DNA from: Alsobacter ponti
Lineage (GTDB): Bacteria; Pseudomonadota; Alphaproteobacteria; Rhizobiales; Beijerinckiaceae
NCBI RefSeq assembly: GCF_024294805.1
Contig: NZ_JANCLU010000033.1
Span: 1-33,545, forward strand
Length of the DNA: 33,545 nucleotides
Reading direction: 5' to 3'
Of the stretch, positions 16,569-25,449 are shown piece after piece. Both the position numbers and the translations under genes were made by a program. Below the pieces are notes generated by a model. The model ran no database searches and was not told the origin of the DNA. It worked only from the letters and a program-made list of their open reading frames with translations. The stretch's first letter is position 1; each line of letters starts with the position of its first letter.

Positions 16569-17576
16569 ATGCTCATCTACACCGTCCGCCGTCTGCTGCT
16601 GCTGATCCCCGTCCTCGTCGGGCTGTCGCTGCTCGTCTTCACGATCTCCCATCTGCTGCCGGGCGATCCGGTGAAGCTCGCCGCCGGCCCGCAGGCGACG
16701 CAGGCGGAGATCCAGTCGCTCGCCCGCGAATTGGGAACGGACCGGCCGTTGCCCGCGCAGTACTGGAGCTACGCCACCGGGCTCGTGAAGGGCGACTGGG
16801 GCCAGTCGGTGCTGACGCGCCGGCCGGTGTGGGACGACCTCAAGATCTACCTCCCCGCCACGCTGGAGCTGGTCATCGCCGCCATGGTGCTGGCGGTGGC
16901 GATCGGCCTGCCCGCCGGCCTCGTTTCGGCGGTTTACGCGAACCGCTGGCCGGACTATCTCTCGCGCACGCTGTCGCTGGCGGCGATCTCGATGCCGCGC
17001 TTCTTCCTCGGCCTGCTGCTGCAGCTCGCCTTCGCCATGTGGCTGCTCTGGCTGCCGCTGGGCGGACGCTTCCCGATCATCGACGAGCCGCCGCCTTTCG
17101 TGACCGGCTTCCTGACCATCGACGCGCTCGTCGCCGGCGACCTCGGGGCCTTCGCGACGGCCCTGAAGCACCTCGCCTTGCCGGCCGCGGCGATGTGCCT
17201 GTCGCCGCTGGCCACCATCACGCGGATGATGCGCGCCTCCACGCTGGAAGTGCTGCAGCAGGACTATGTGCTCACGGAGCGGGCGCTCGGCCTGTCGCAG
17301 CGGCTCATCCTGTTCAAGTACGTGTTCAAGAACGCGCTGTCGGCCACGCTCACCGTCATCGGCCTCTATGTCGGCTGGCTGCTCGGCGGCACGGTGCTGG
17401 TGGAGACCGTGTTCGACTGGCCGGGCATCGGCCTCTACGCCACCAAGGCCATCGTGACGCAGGACTTCATGCCGGTGATGGGAGTGACGCTCGCCATCGG
17501 CGTGGTGTTCATCCTGTCGAATCTCGTCGTCGACCTCGCCTACGGCCTGCTGAACCCGAGGGTCCGCTACGAATGA
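16569..17576 (+). CDS. ABC importer permease, DppB type
   Basis: A 335-residue inner-membrane permease with the N-terminal span MLIYTVRRLLLLIPVLVGLS, the HLLPGDPV motif typical of DppB/OppB proteins and about six spans. The cytoplasmic coupling loop reads TERALGLSQRLILFKYVFKNAL (EAA-like motif). Its stop overlaps the next permease start as ATGA. It forms the membrane channel with the following gene product. Confidence 0.93.
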   Translation: MLIYTVRRLLLLIPVLVGLSLLVFTISHLLPGDPVKLAAGPQATQAEIQSLARELGTDRPLPAQYWSYATGLVKGDWGQSVLTRRPVWDDLKIYLPATLELVIAAMVLAVAIGLPAGLVSAVYANRWPDYLSRTLSLAAISMPRFFLGLLLQLAFAMWLLWLPLGGRFPIIDEPPPFVTGFLTIDALVAGDLGAFATALKHLALPAAAMCLSPLATITRMMRASTLEVLQQDYVLTERALGLSQRLILFKYVFKNALSATLTVIGLYVGWLLGGTVLVETVFDWPGIGLYATKAIVTQDFMPVMGVTLAIGVVFILSNLVVDLAYGLLNPRVRYE

Positions 17577-18469
17577 GCGCCGCCGTCGAAACCGGGCCGC
17601 GCAACGCGCTGTCGTCGCGCTGGCAGAACTGGCGGCGCGGGGCCTACCGTTTTCGCCAGAGCACGCTGTCCATCGTCGGGCTCGTGATCGTGGCGCTGTT
17701 GATCGCCGTCGCGCTCGTCGGCCCCTACGTGGTGCCTCACCCGGAGCACGTGGCCGGCGGGGTGAGCACGGCGATGCGCTTCCGCCCGCCGTCGGCGCAG
17801 TTCTGGTTCGGCACCAACGAACTCGGGCAGGACGTGTTCTCGCTCGTCGTCGCCGGCTCGCGCATTTCACTGCTGGCGGGCCTGGCCGTCGTCGTCATCG
17901 CCGCCATCTTCGGCACGTTGATCGGCGCGGTGGCCGGCTATTTCGGCCGCTGGGTGGACGAGGCGCTGATGCGCTTCACCGACCTGATGCTGACCCTGCC
18001 TTCGCTGATCCTCGCCATGGCCATCGCGGCCGCGCTGGGGCCGGGCATCGGCAACATGGTGTTCGCCATCGCCATGTCGTGGTGGCCGGGCTTCGCGCGT
18101 CTGGTGCGCGGCGAGGTGATGGCCAAGAAGGAAGAGGTGTTCGTGCAGGCGGCGCGCGCGCTCGGGGCCGGCGCGCCGCGCATCCTGATGCGCCACATCC
18201 TGCCCAACGTCATCTCCCCGATCATCGTGAAGATGTCGCTCGACATGGGCTTCGCCATCCTCACCGTCGCCTCGCTGGGCTTCGTGGGGATCGGCGTCAA
18301 GCCGCCCACGCCCGAGTGGGGCTCCCTGCTCTCGCTGGCGCGCGGCTACATGCCCGACTACTGGTGGACGGCGATCTTCCCCGGCATGGCCATCTTCCTC
18401 GCCGTGTTCGGCTTCAACCTGCTGGGCGACGGGCTGCGCGACGTGCTCGACCCCAAGGCGAGGCGCTGA
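17573..18469 (+). CDS. ABC importer permease, DppC type
   Basis: A 298-residue permease with a cytoplasmic head, a first span at about 32-50 (STLSIVGLVIVALLIAVAL), the FWFGTNELGQDVFS motif characteristic of DppC/OppC proteins, and an EAA-type loop (VQAARALGAGAPRILMRHILPN). The start is the ATG of the ATGA overlap with the DppB-type gene. The same frame stays open far upstream, but only as a shadow of that gene. It partners the preceding permease. Confidence 0.93.
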   Translation: MSAAVETGPRNALSSRWQNWRRGAYRFRQSTLSIVGLVIVALLIAVALVGPYVVPHPEHVAGGVSTAMRFRPPSAQFWFGTNELGQDVFSLVVAGSRISLLAGLAVVVIAAIFGTLIGAVAGYFGRWVDEALMRFTDLMLTLPSLILAMAIAAALGPGIGNMVFAIAMSWWPGFARLVRGEVMAKKEEVFVQAARALGAGAPRILMRHILPNVISPIIVKMSLDMGFAILTVASLGFVGIGVKPPTPEWGSLLSLARGYMPDYWWTAIFPGMAIFLAVFGFNLLGDGLRDVLDPKARR

Positions 18470-18475
18470 CCGCGC

Positions 18476-19489
18476 ATGGCTCTGCTTGAAATTCGCAACC
18501 TCCATCTCGCCATGCGCTCCTTCGAGGGCGAGGCGCACGTGCTCAACGGCATCGACCTGAAGGTCGACACCGGCGAGATCTGGGGCGTCGTCGGCGAGAC
18601 GGGCTGCGGCAAGTCGCTCACCGGCCTGTCGATCTCGCGCCTCGTGCCGACCCCGCCGGCCCGCTACCTCGCGGGCGAGATCCTGTTCGAGGGGCGAGAC
18701 CTCCTCGCGGCGTCGGAGGCGGAGATGCGGGCCCTGCGCGGCCGGCGCATCGGCATGATCTTCCAGGACCCCACCACCAATCTGAACCCGGTGTTCCGCA
18801 TCGGCGACCAGATGGTCGACGTGGCGCTGCACGCCGGGCACGCGGACCCGGCGGTGCTGGGGCTCGACCGGCGCGCCTCCGGGCGCGCCCGCCGCAAGGC
18901 CGCGCGCGCGCTGGCGGTGCGCATGCTCGAGCGCGTCGGCATCCCCGACGCCGCCCGTCGCGTCGACGACTACCCGCACCAGTTCTCCGGCGGCATGCGC
19001 CAGCGCGTGCTGATCGCCATGGCGCTGATCGGCAAGCCCGACCTGCTGATCGCCGACGAGCCGACGACGGCGCTCGACGTCTCGGTGCAGGCGCAGATCC
19101 TGCGCCTCATCCACGACCTCGTCGTCGAGGACGGGCTGACCGTGGTGATGATCACCCACAATCTCGGCGTCGTCGCCCAGCTCTGCACGCATGTCGCCGT
19201 CATGTACGCGGGCAACATCGTCGAGGCCGGGCCGGTGCGGCCGGTGTTCAAGAACCCGGGCCATCCCTATACGCGCGCGCTCATGGCCGCCGTCCCGACG
19301 GCGGGCACGAAGCGGGGCGAGCTCGCCGGCTTGCCCGGCATCGTGCCGAGCCTGTTCAAGCCGCCGCCGGGCTGCCGCTTCGCGACGCGCTGCGCCCACG
19401 CCACGGCGGCGTGCGACCTCGGCGCGCCCGCCATGCGCGAGCTGTCGCCGGGCCATTCCGTCGCCTGCGTGCTGGCGGGGGAGATCTGA
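18476..19489 (+). CDS. ABC importer ATPase, DppD type
   Basis: A 337-residue ATP-binding subunit with Walker A GETGCGKS, signature [15 protein letters not shown], Walker [14 protein letters not shown] and switch His in ITHNLG. The C-terminus carries the oligopeptide-transporter extension with the cysteine pattern [14 protein letters not shown]. It starts 6 bases after the permease stop and pairs with the next ATPase to power import. Confidence 0.94.
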   Translation: MALLEIRNLHLAMRSFEGEAHVLNGIDLKVDTGEIWGVVGETGCGKSLTGLSISRLVPTPPARYLAGEILFEGRDLLAASEAEMRALRGRRIGMIFQDPTTNLNPVFRIGDQMVDVALHAGHADPAVLGLDRRASGRARRKAARALAVRMLERVGIPDAARRVDDYPHQFSGGMRQRVLIAMALIGKPDLLIADEPTTALDVSVQAQILRLIHDLVVEDGLTVVMITHNLGVVAQLCTHVAVMYAGNIVEAGPVRPVFKNPGHPYTRALMAAVPTAGTKRGELAGLPGIVPSLFKPPPGCRFATRCAHATAACDLGAPAMRELSPGHSVACVLAGEI

Positions 19490-19490
19490 G

Positions 19491-20291
<801 letters not shown>

Positions 20292-20302
20292 CCAGGCGCG
20301 GC

Positions 20303-21193
20303 TCACGCCGGCATAAGCGCGCCGGGCGTGATCGCCAGATGCCGCGTGAAGGACTCGCCGGGTTCGAGCCGGACCATTCCCGGCGACTCCAGCACGTCCC
20401 CGTCGAAGCCCAGCGGATGGTCGTGCCCCTGCCAGGGCTCGATGCACAGGAACCGCGCGCCGGGGCGCATCCACAGGCCGAGCTGCGGACAGTCCGGGAA
20501 CTCGACTTCGACGCCCGGCGCACCGGGCGTTCCGAACCACACGGAGCGGCTCGCCGGCCGGTCGAAGAACATCGCGTCGCGGGTAAAGAGCTCCGGGCTC
20601 AGGCGCAGCGTCCGCCCCTCGATCTCGTTGGGGAAGGGCTCCGGCCCGAGCAGCCCGTCGCGCAGGCGGCGGATCGGCGCGGTCTCCTCGCGCTCGAACA
20701 GCACGATGGAATCGGTCTGCGCCGCCCCAGGCGCGGAGGGCGTCGGCCAGGCGAAGCCGGGGTGGAAGCCGAACGCGGCGGCGGCGGTCTCCCCGCCGAG
20801 ATTGGTGACGCTGGCCGTCTGGCGCAGCGTCGGCCCGTCGAGGGCGAACGCCACCTCCAGCCGCAGCTCGAACGGCCACACGCGGCGCGTCGCCTCGCTC
20901 GGATCGAGCCGCAGCGTGCAGGCTCCGTCGGCGACGGCGACGATGTCGAAAGTGCTCTCGGGCGCGTAGCCGTGCAGCGGGATCGGGTAGAAGCGGCCCC
21001 GGTGCCGCACCCCGCCGCCGGCGCAGCGGCCGATCACCGGAAACAGCACGGGGGCCTGGCGCGGCCAGGAGGCGGGATCGCCCTGCCAGAGCCATTCCAT
21101 GTTTGGAGCAGTTCGGAGCGAGCGCAATTCCGCGCCGAACAGGGAGATGTCGACGCCGAGCTCGGCGGATTTCAGGGAAATTTCAGGTCGCAT
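20303..21193 (-). CDS. Aldose 1-epimerase (galactose mutarotase) family protein
   Basis: A 296-residue beta-sandwich sugar-binding protein of the LacX/YihR-like branch. Likely catalytic residues are His74 (PLHGY), His144 (FGFHPGF) and Glu252 (LCIEPWQGHDHP). Family members interconvert anomers of free or phosphorylated sugars, and the sugar is not evident here. The gene follows the L,D-transpeptidase gene on the - strand by 56 bases. Its ribosome site GAGG lies inside the 3' arm of a 9-bp hairpin. Confidence 0.88.
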   Translation of the reverse strand: MRPEISLKSAELGVDISLFGAELRSLRTAPNMEWLWQGDPASWPRQAPVLFPVIGRCAGGGVRHRGRFYPIPLHGYAPESTFDIVAVADGACTLRLDPSEATRRVWPFELRLEVAFALDGPTLRQTASVTNLGGETAAAAFGFHPGFAWPTPSAPGAAQTDSIVLFEREETAPIRRLRDGLLGPEPFPNEIEGRTLRLSPELFTRDAMFFDRPASRSVWFGTPGAPGVEVEFPDCPQLGLWMRPGARFLCIEPWQGHDHPLGFDGDVLESPGMVRLEPGESFTRHLAITPGALMPA

Positions 21194-21199
21194 TCGGGT

Positions 21200-21226
21200 C
21201 CTCGCGCCGGCCTATTGGGCGCGAGG
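21200..21226 (-). promoter_or_regulatory. Hairpin sequestering the epimerase ribosome site
   Basis: In the - strand RNA, CCTCGCGCC (21226-21218) pairs with GGCGCGAGG (21208-21200) over a 9-base loop. The final GAGG of the 3' arm is the only good Shine-Dalgarno sequence, six bases before ATG 21193. Translation would require melting of the stem or coupling to upstream ribosomes. Confidence 0.55.
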
Positions 21227-21249
21227 TCCGGCCGCGTGGCAAGCCCCGC

Positions 21250-21912
21250 TCAGCTGATCTCGGCGGGGCGCACGACCACCCGGGTGCCGATCGGCACGCG
21301 GCGGTAGAGGTCGATAATGTCCTGGTTGATCAGCCGGATGCAGCCTGAGGACACGGCCGAGCCGATCGAACCGGGCTCGTTGGTGCCGTGGATGCGGTAC
21401 AGCGTGTCGCGGTCGCCCTGGTAGAGGTACATCGCCCTCGCGCCCAGCGGGTTTTCGAGCCCGCCCGGCATGCCCCCGGCGTACTCCGCCAGCTCGGGCT
21501 GGCGCTGGATCATCGAGCCCGGCGGCGTCCAGGTGGGCCACTCGGACTTGCGGCGGATCGTCGCCGCCCCGCTCCAGGCGAAGCCCTCGCGGCCGACGCC
21601 GACGCCGTAGCGCATCGCCTTGCCGCCCGGCTGGACGAGGTAGAGATAGCGCTCGTTGGGGTCGATGACGATGGAGCCCGCGCTCTCCGGCCCGTCATAG
21701 ACCACCTGCCGGCGCAGATACTCGGGGTTGACGTCGTAGGGGTCGACCGCCGGCACCGGGAAGCGCTCGCCACGGATTTCGCCGTAGGTGAGGTAGAACG
21801 ACTCGTCGTGGACGGGCAGGGCCGGAAGCGAGGCCAACCGGCGCTCCGAGACGCAGCCCGCCAGCAGGGCGGGCGTGCCGAGGACGAGGAAGCGGCGGCT
21901 GATCTTCGACAT
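21250..21912 (-). CDS. L,D-transpeptidase (YkuD) lipoprotein
   Basis: A 220-residue protein with a lipoprotein signal peptide (LLAGC lipobox, Cys20) and a C-terminal YkuD domain. The catalytic motif is HGTNEPGSIGSAVSSGCIRL with His175 and nucleophile Cys191. These enzymes form 3-3 cross-links in peptidoglycan or attach proteins to it, in the periplasm. Rhizobiales typically have many such enzymes. It is divergent from the DUF1993 gene across 296 bases. The epimerase gene lies downstream on the same strand. Confidence 0.94.
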   Translation of the reverse strand: MSKISRRFLVLGTPALLAGCVSERRLASLPALPVHDESFYLTYGEIRGERFPVPAVDPYDVNPEYLRRQVVYDGPESAGSIVIDPNERYLYLVQPGGKAMRYGVGVGREGFAWSGAATIRRKSEWPTWTPPGSMIQRQPELAEYAGGMPGGLENPLGARAMYLYQGDRDTLYRIHGTNEPGSIGSAVSSGCIRLINQDIIDLYRRVPIGTRVVVRPAEIS

Positions 21913-21956
21913 GACGTCCTTCTTGGGTCTGGCGCGCCGGCCTTCCGGCGCTGAAG

Positions 21957-21980
21957 CGCGAGCGGAGCGCTCGCGTTTTT
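21957..21980 (+). terminator. Intrinsic terminator reading on the + strand, in front of the - strand L,D-transpeptidase gene
   Basis: CGCGAGCG (21957-21964), loop GAG, CGCTCGCG (21968-21975), then TTTTT (21976-21980). This is a textbook rho-independent shape for + strand transcription, yet the nearest upstream genes are on the - strand. The remainder of the 21913-22208 gap shows no ORF I would support. Confidence 0.6.
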
Positions 21981-22208
21981 CTGCAACTCCGACAATGACT
22001 TCCGGGTTCCATCGGGCAGCGCTCGGGAGCGCCTGCCTGGACCTTGACGTCTATGGCATCCGGGGCGCGCCGGAGTCGAGGGGGCGCTCCCCGTTTCGCG
22101 CCGCCGGGCGATCAACGCCATGTGATCGGCCAACGGGACCGTGGCGGCGCGGCCGGCGATGCGCTAGGCAGGCGGGCCATCCTTTTTTCCGTGAAATCCG
22201 GAGCTTCC

Positions 22209-22715
22209 ATGTCTCTGTCGATGTACCAGGCCTCTGTCCCCGTGTTCCTGCGCGGGCTCGACAACCTCTCCGCCATCGTCGCCAAGGCGGCCGAGCACGC
22301 CGCGGCGCGCAAGGTGGATCCCGCCGTGCTGCTGGGCTGCCGGCTCTATCCGGACATGTTCCCGCTGTCGCGGCAGATCCAGCTCGTCACCGACTTCGCC
22401 AAGGGTACGACGGCGCGTCTGGCCGGCATCGAGCCTCCCAAGTACGAGGACGTCGAGACGACCGTCGAGCAACTCCAGGCGCGGATCGCGAAGACGCGCG
22501 ACTTCGTCGCCGGCTTCTCCGCCGCCCAGGTCGACGGCAGCGAGGACCGCGAGGTGACGCTGACGATCGGCGGCCAGCCGCGCGTCTACAAGGGGCAGGA
22601 CTACCTGCTGAACTTCGCGCTGCCGAACTTCTATTTCCATGCCGCGACGGCCTACGGAATCCTGCGCCACAACGGCGTCGAGCTGGGCAAGCGCGACTTC
22701 GTCGGCCGTTCCTGA
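22209..22715 (+). CDS. DUF1993-family protein
   Basis: A 168-residue soluble, mostly helical protein starting MSLSMYQASVPVFLRGLDNL. It has LYPDMFPLSRQIQLVTDFAKG and a C-terminal NFALPNFYFHAATAYGILRHNG segment, the usual DUF1993 features (DinB-like helical bundle). Function unknown. ATG 22209 is preceded by CGGAG. The frame is open back to 22044, but the added residues look non-coding. Confidence 0.85.
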   Translation: MSLSMYQASVPVFLRGLDNLSAIVAKAAEHAAARKVDPAVLLGCRLYPDMFPLSRQIQLVTDFAKGTTARLAGIEPPKYEDVETTVEQLQARIAKTRDFVAGFSAAQVDGSEDREVTLTIGGQPRVYKGQDYLLNFALPNFYFHAATAYGILRHNGVELGKRDFVGRS

Positions 22716-22751
22716 CCGTCGCGAAAAGCGAGGCTGATCAAGGGCTTGCTC

Positions 22752-23231
22752 TCAGCGCGTGAAGGCGAAGAAGGGCGACGACAGGGCCGGGCCGGCGAAC
22801 TGTTCCAGGCCCGGCGCGCGGCGCGGCTTCTTCTTCTTCTTCGGCCTGGGCTTCTCCTGTGGGTCGGGGGCCGCCTCGGCCAGCCGGGCGTGGGACTTCC
22901 CGGGCTCCGGCGCGTAGACCGGCGGCTTGGCCGGCTCGGTGGTCACGACCACGTCGGGCGGCGGGCCGAAGGGGGAGTCCAGGATGACCCTGACCGTCCG
23001 CTTCTCCGTCTCCGCGGGGGCCGGCGCGATGGCGGGGACCTGGGGAGCCGGGGCCTCGCGGGCCTCGGCGGCGGTCACCAGCCCCGCTCCCGCGAGCCCC
23101 GTACCCGCCTGCGGGGCCGGGGTCTCCGACCCGCCGGACGTCCGTTGGGCGGCCGGCAGCAAAGCGAGCGCGGCGAGGACGGGAGCGACGATCAGCGCGG
23201 CCGCGCCCATGTGCAACTTGGCCGGTCTCAT
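22752..23231 (-). CDS. Exported proline/alanine-rich protein of unknown function
   Basis: A 159-residue protein with an N-terminal signal or anchor (AAALIVAPVLAALALLPAA), then a low-complexity Pro/Ala/Glu region with RTVRVILDSPFGPPPDVVV in the middle, a lysine run (KPRPKKKKKPRR) and a hydrophobic end SSPFFAFTR. High third-position GC and a strong GGAGG 8 bases before the ATG support it as real. I recognise no domain. It diverges from the S10 peptidase gene. Confidence 0.65.
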   Translation of the reverse strand: MRPAKLHMGAAALIVAPVLAALALLPAAQRTSGGSETPAPQAGTGLAGAGLVTAAEAREAPAPQVPAIAPAPAETEKRTVRVILDSPFGPPPDVVVTTEPAKPPVYAPEPGKSHARLAEAAPDPQEKPRPKKKKKPRRAPGLEQFAGPALSSPFFAFTR

Positions 23232-23601
23232 CGGTGCAGCCTCCGGTTATCGATTCGCCCAAACAACACGCGAAAGGCGAGGCCGTTCCCACACGGCCGC
23301 GCTGTCGCCGGATCGAGTTCCGAAGGCCTCTGACTCCAAACGGAGACGGCGGTCTTCGCCGCCGAATTCGACGCCGAAATCCGCCGCGATCGGATTTTCG
23401 GGCTCGGACCGGCCTGAAACCGGAACTTCCATCCGAACAACAGTGCCGAACGCGCGCCGAACATCCGCGCCGCCCGCCAGCGGAACCTTGCGGGTCACGT
23501 GATCTTGCATGGATGCAACTTTGACGGCCGGGCGTTCGGCGTGATGATGCCGGCCGAATGACGCCGCCCGCGCGGACACCCGCGCGCCGACCGGAGGCTC
23601 C
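23232..23601. other. 370-base divergent intergenic region with a perfect 14-base palindrome
   Basis: No convincing gene. Base composition is less GC-rich than in the flanking genes. It should hold the promoters of the exported protein (-) and the S10 peptidase (+). TTGCATGGATGCAA at 23505-23518 is a perfect palindrome (TTGCAT, GG, ATGCAA) about 85 bases before the peptidase start, a plausible regulator site. Short frames here have atypical Arg-rich composition and I reject them. Confidence 0.45.
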
Positions 23602-25200
23602 ATGCTCCCGACCCTGATGCGCCCGACCCCGCTTGCTCCCCTGACCCGCCGCCTTTTTGCGGCGGCGCTCGCCGTTGCGCTGTTCGGCGCCTGGCCGATG
23701 GCGGCGGGCTTCGCCCAGCAGCGCCCCGCGCCGCAGGAGCGGCAGGACGGCGAGCGCGGGCGCGGGCAGGAGGGCGAGGCCGCCCGCCCGGCCCAGCCGG
23801 ACGCCCGCAAGCTGCCGGCCGAGTCGACCACCCGCCACACGCTGGATATCGGCGGCAAGCCGCTCGCCTTCACCGCGACGCTCGGCGTGGTGCCGCTGTT
23901 CGACGGGGAGGGCGGGCCGCTGATCGCCGAGATCGGCTTCGTCGCCTATCGGCTGGAGGGCGGCGACGCCGGCCGGCCGCTCACCTTCCTGTTCAACGGC
24001 GGGCCGGGGGCGGCCTCGGCCTATCTCAATCTCGGCGCGGTCGGGCCGTGGCGCGTCGACCTGTCGCGGCCGGCCCCGTCCGCCTCGCCGCTCGCGGCGC
24101 CCAACGCGGAGAGCTGGCTGCCCTTCACCGACATGGTGTTCCTCGATCCGGTCGGCACCGGCTACAGCTGGACGACGCTGCGCGGCGACGACGCGCGCCG
24201 GCGCTTCTGGTCGGTCGATTCCGACATCTCGGTGCTGGCCGTCGCCATCCGCAAATGGGTCGAGAAGGAGGGACGCCAGCTCTCGCCCAAGTTCCTCGTC
24301 GGCGAGAGCTATGGCGGCTTCCGCGTTCCCAAGCTGGCGCGCGCCCTGCAGGGCGAGCAGGGGGTGGGCGTGCGCGGGCTGGTGATGGTGTCGCCGGTGC
24401 TCGATTTCGGCTGGCGCTTCCAGAACCGCCACACGCCGCTGCGCTGGGCGGGCGAGCTGCCGTCGATGGCGGCGGCGTCGCGCGAGGCGCGCGGCCTGCA
24501 GGGGCGCGAGACGCTGGCCGACGTCGAGGCCTACGCCTCGGGCGAGTTCGTCGCCGACTTCCTCAAGGGCCCGCGCGACGAGGCGGCGGTGGGGCGCATC
24601 GCCGCCAGGGTCGCCGGCTTCACCGGCCTCGACGAGGCGCTGCTGCGCCGGCTCGGCGGGCGGCTCGACAGCCGCACCTTCCTGCGCGAGCGGACGCGCG
24701 GCGAGCAGAAGATCGGCAGCGCCTACGACGCGCTGGTGCTGGGCTACGACCCCGAGCCGACCTCCCCGGTTCCGCATGGCGACGACCCGGTGCTCGACGC
24801 CACCGAGGCGCCGCTGACGGCGGCGGCGACGGAGCTCTACCGCAAGCTCGGCTGGCGCATCGACAGGCCCTATCGCCTGCTCAACCGGGAAGTCGGCAAT
24901 CAGTGGATGTGGGGCGGCCGGCGCGCCGCGCCCGAGGCGCTGGGCGACCTGCGCGAGGCGCTGGCGCTCGATCCCAACATGCGGGCGCTGGTGGCCCACG
25001 GCGCCACCGATCTCGTCACGCCCTATTTCGAGAGCAAGCTGCTGCTCGACCAGTTGCCCGCTTTGGGCGACCCGGCCCGCTACCCGCTCGCCGTCTATCC
25101 CGGCGGCCACATGTTCTATGACCGCCCCGACTCCCGCGCCGCCTTCCGCGACGACGCCGAGCGCCTCTACAAGGCGGCGCTGGCGGGGGCAGAGCGCTAA
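23602..25200 (+). CDS. S10-family serine carboxypeptidase, exported
   Basis: A 532-residue protein with a signal peptide (RRLFAAALAVALFGAWPMAAGFAQ), a Gln/Arg-rich linker and an S10 peptidase fold. Visible are the oxyanion region FLFNGGPGAASAYLNLGAVGP, VFLDPVGTGYSW, the nucleophile motif GESYGG with Ser236, Asp470 (HGATDLVTPYF) and His503 (YPGGHMFYDR). It removes C-terminal residues from peptides, probably in the periplasm. ATG 23602 follows GGAGG by only 4 bases; ATG 23617 is the alternative and keeps the signal peptide. The repeat element begins just after the stop codon. Confidence 0.93.
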   Translation: MLPTLMRPTPLAPLTRRLFAAALAVALFGAWPMAAGFAQQRPAPQERQDGERGRGQEGEAARPAQPDARKLPAESTTRHTLDIGGKPLAFTATLGVVPLFDGEGGPLIAEIGFVAYRLEGGDAGRPLTFLFNGGPGAASAYLNLGAVGPWRVDLSRPAPSASPLAAPNAESWLPFTDMVFLDPVGTGYSWTTLRGDDARRRFWSVDSDISVLAVAIRKWVEKEGRQLSPKFLVGESYGGFRVPKLARALQGEQGVGVRGLVMVSPVLDFGWRFQNRHTPLRWAGELPSMAAASREARGLQGRETLADVEAYASGEFVADFLKGPRDEAAVGRIAARVAGFTGLDEALLRRLGGRLDSRTFLRERTRGEQKIGSAYDALVLGYDPEPTSPVPHGDDPVLDATEAPLTAAATELYRKLGWRIDRPYRLLNREVGNQWMWGGRRAAPEALGDLREALALDPNMRALVAHGATDLVTPYFESKLLLDQLPALGDPARYPLAVYPGGHMFYDRPDSRAAFRDDAERLYKAALAGAER

Positions 25201-25207
25201 GGGCGGC

Positions 25208-25449
25208 GCTGTCGCTTCACCGGGCCGGGGATTGGCGGGCCGGACGCCGGCGCCTGAAGGGGCGGACGCCAGTCCGCCCGTTCCCGGAACCCCGCAGCGA
25301 TAGCGGAGGGGTGTCCGGGATCCAGCGCATGGATGATGCCGCGCAGCGGCGCTCCATGGAAAAGGCCATCAGGACGCGCTGACGCGCGGCATATTGCGCT
25401 GGGCCCCGGCTCCGGTTCCGCTGTCGCTGCACCGGGCCGGGGACGGGCC
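25208..25449. repeat. Dispersed hairpin-rich repeat, copy 1
   Basis: A hairpin GGGCGGAC-GCCA-GTCCGCCC (25260-25279) is followed by GTTCCCGGAACCCCGCAGCG and a roughly 140-base core beginning GGAGGGGTGTCCGGGATCC and ending near GCACCGGGCCGGGGACGG. The same order recurs at 33139-33380 with scattered differences. Part of the core end is also present before the hairpin (GCTGTCGCTTCACCGGGCC at about 25208), so the element is flanked by an imperfect direct repeat of its own tail. It fills the gap between the convergent peptidase and channel genes. No transposase is present, so it is best called a REP/BIME-like non-autonomous repeat. Confidence 0.75.
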
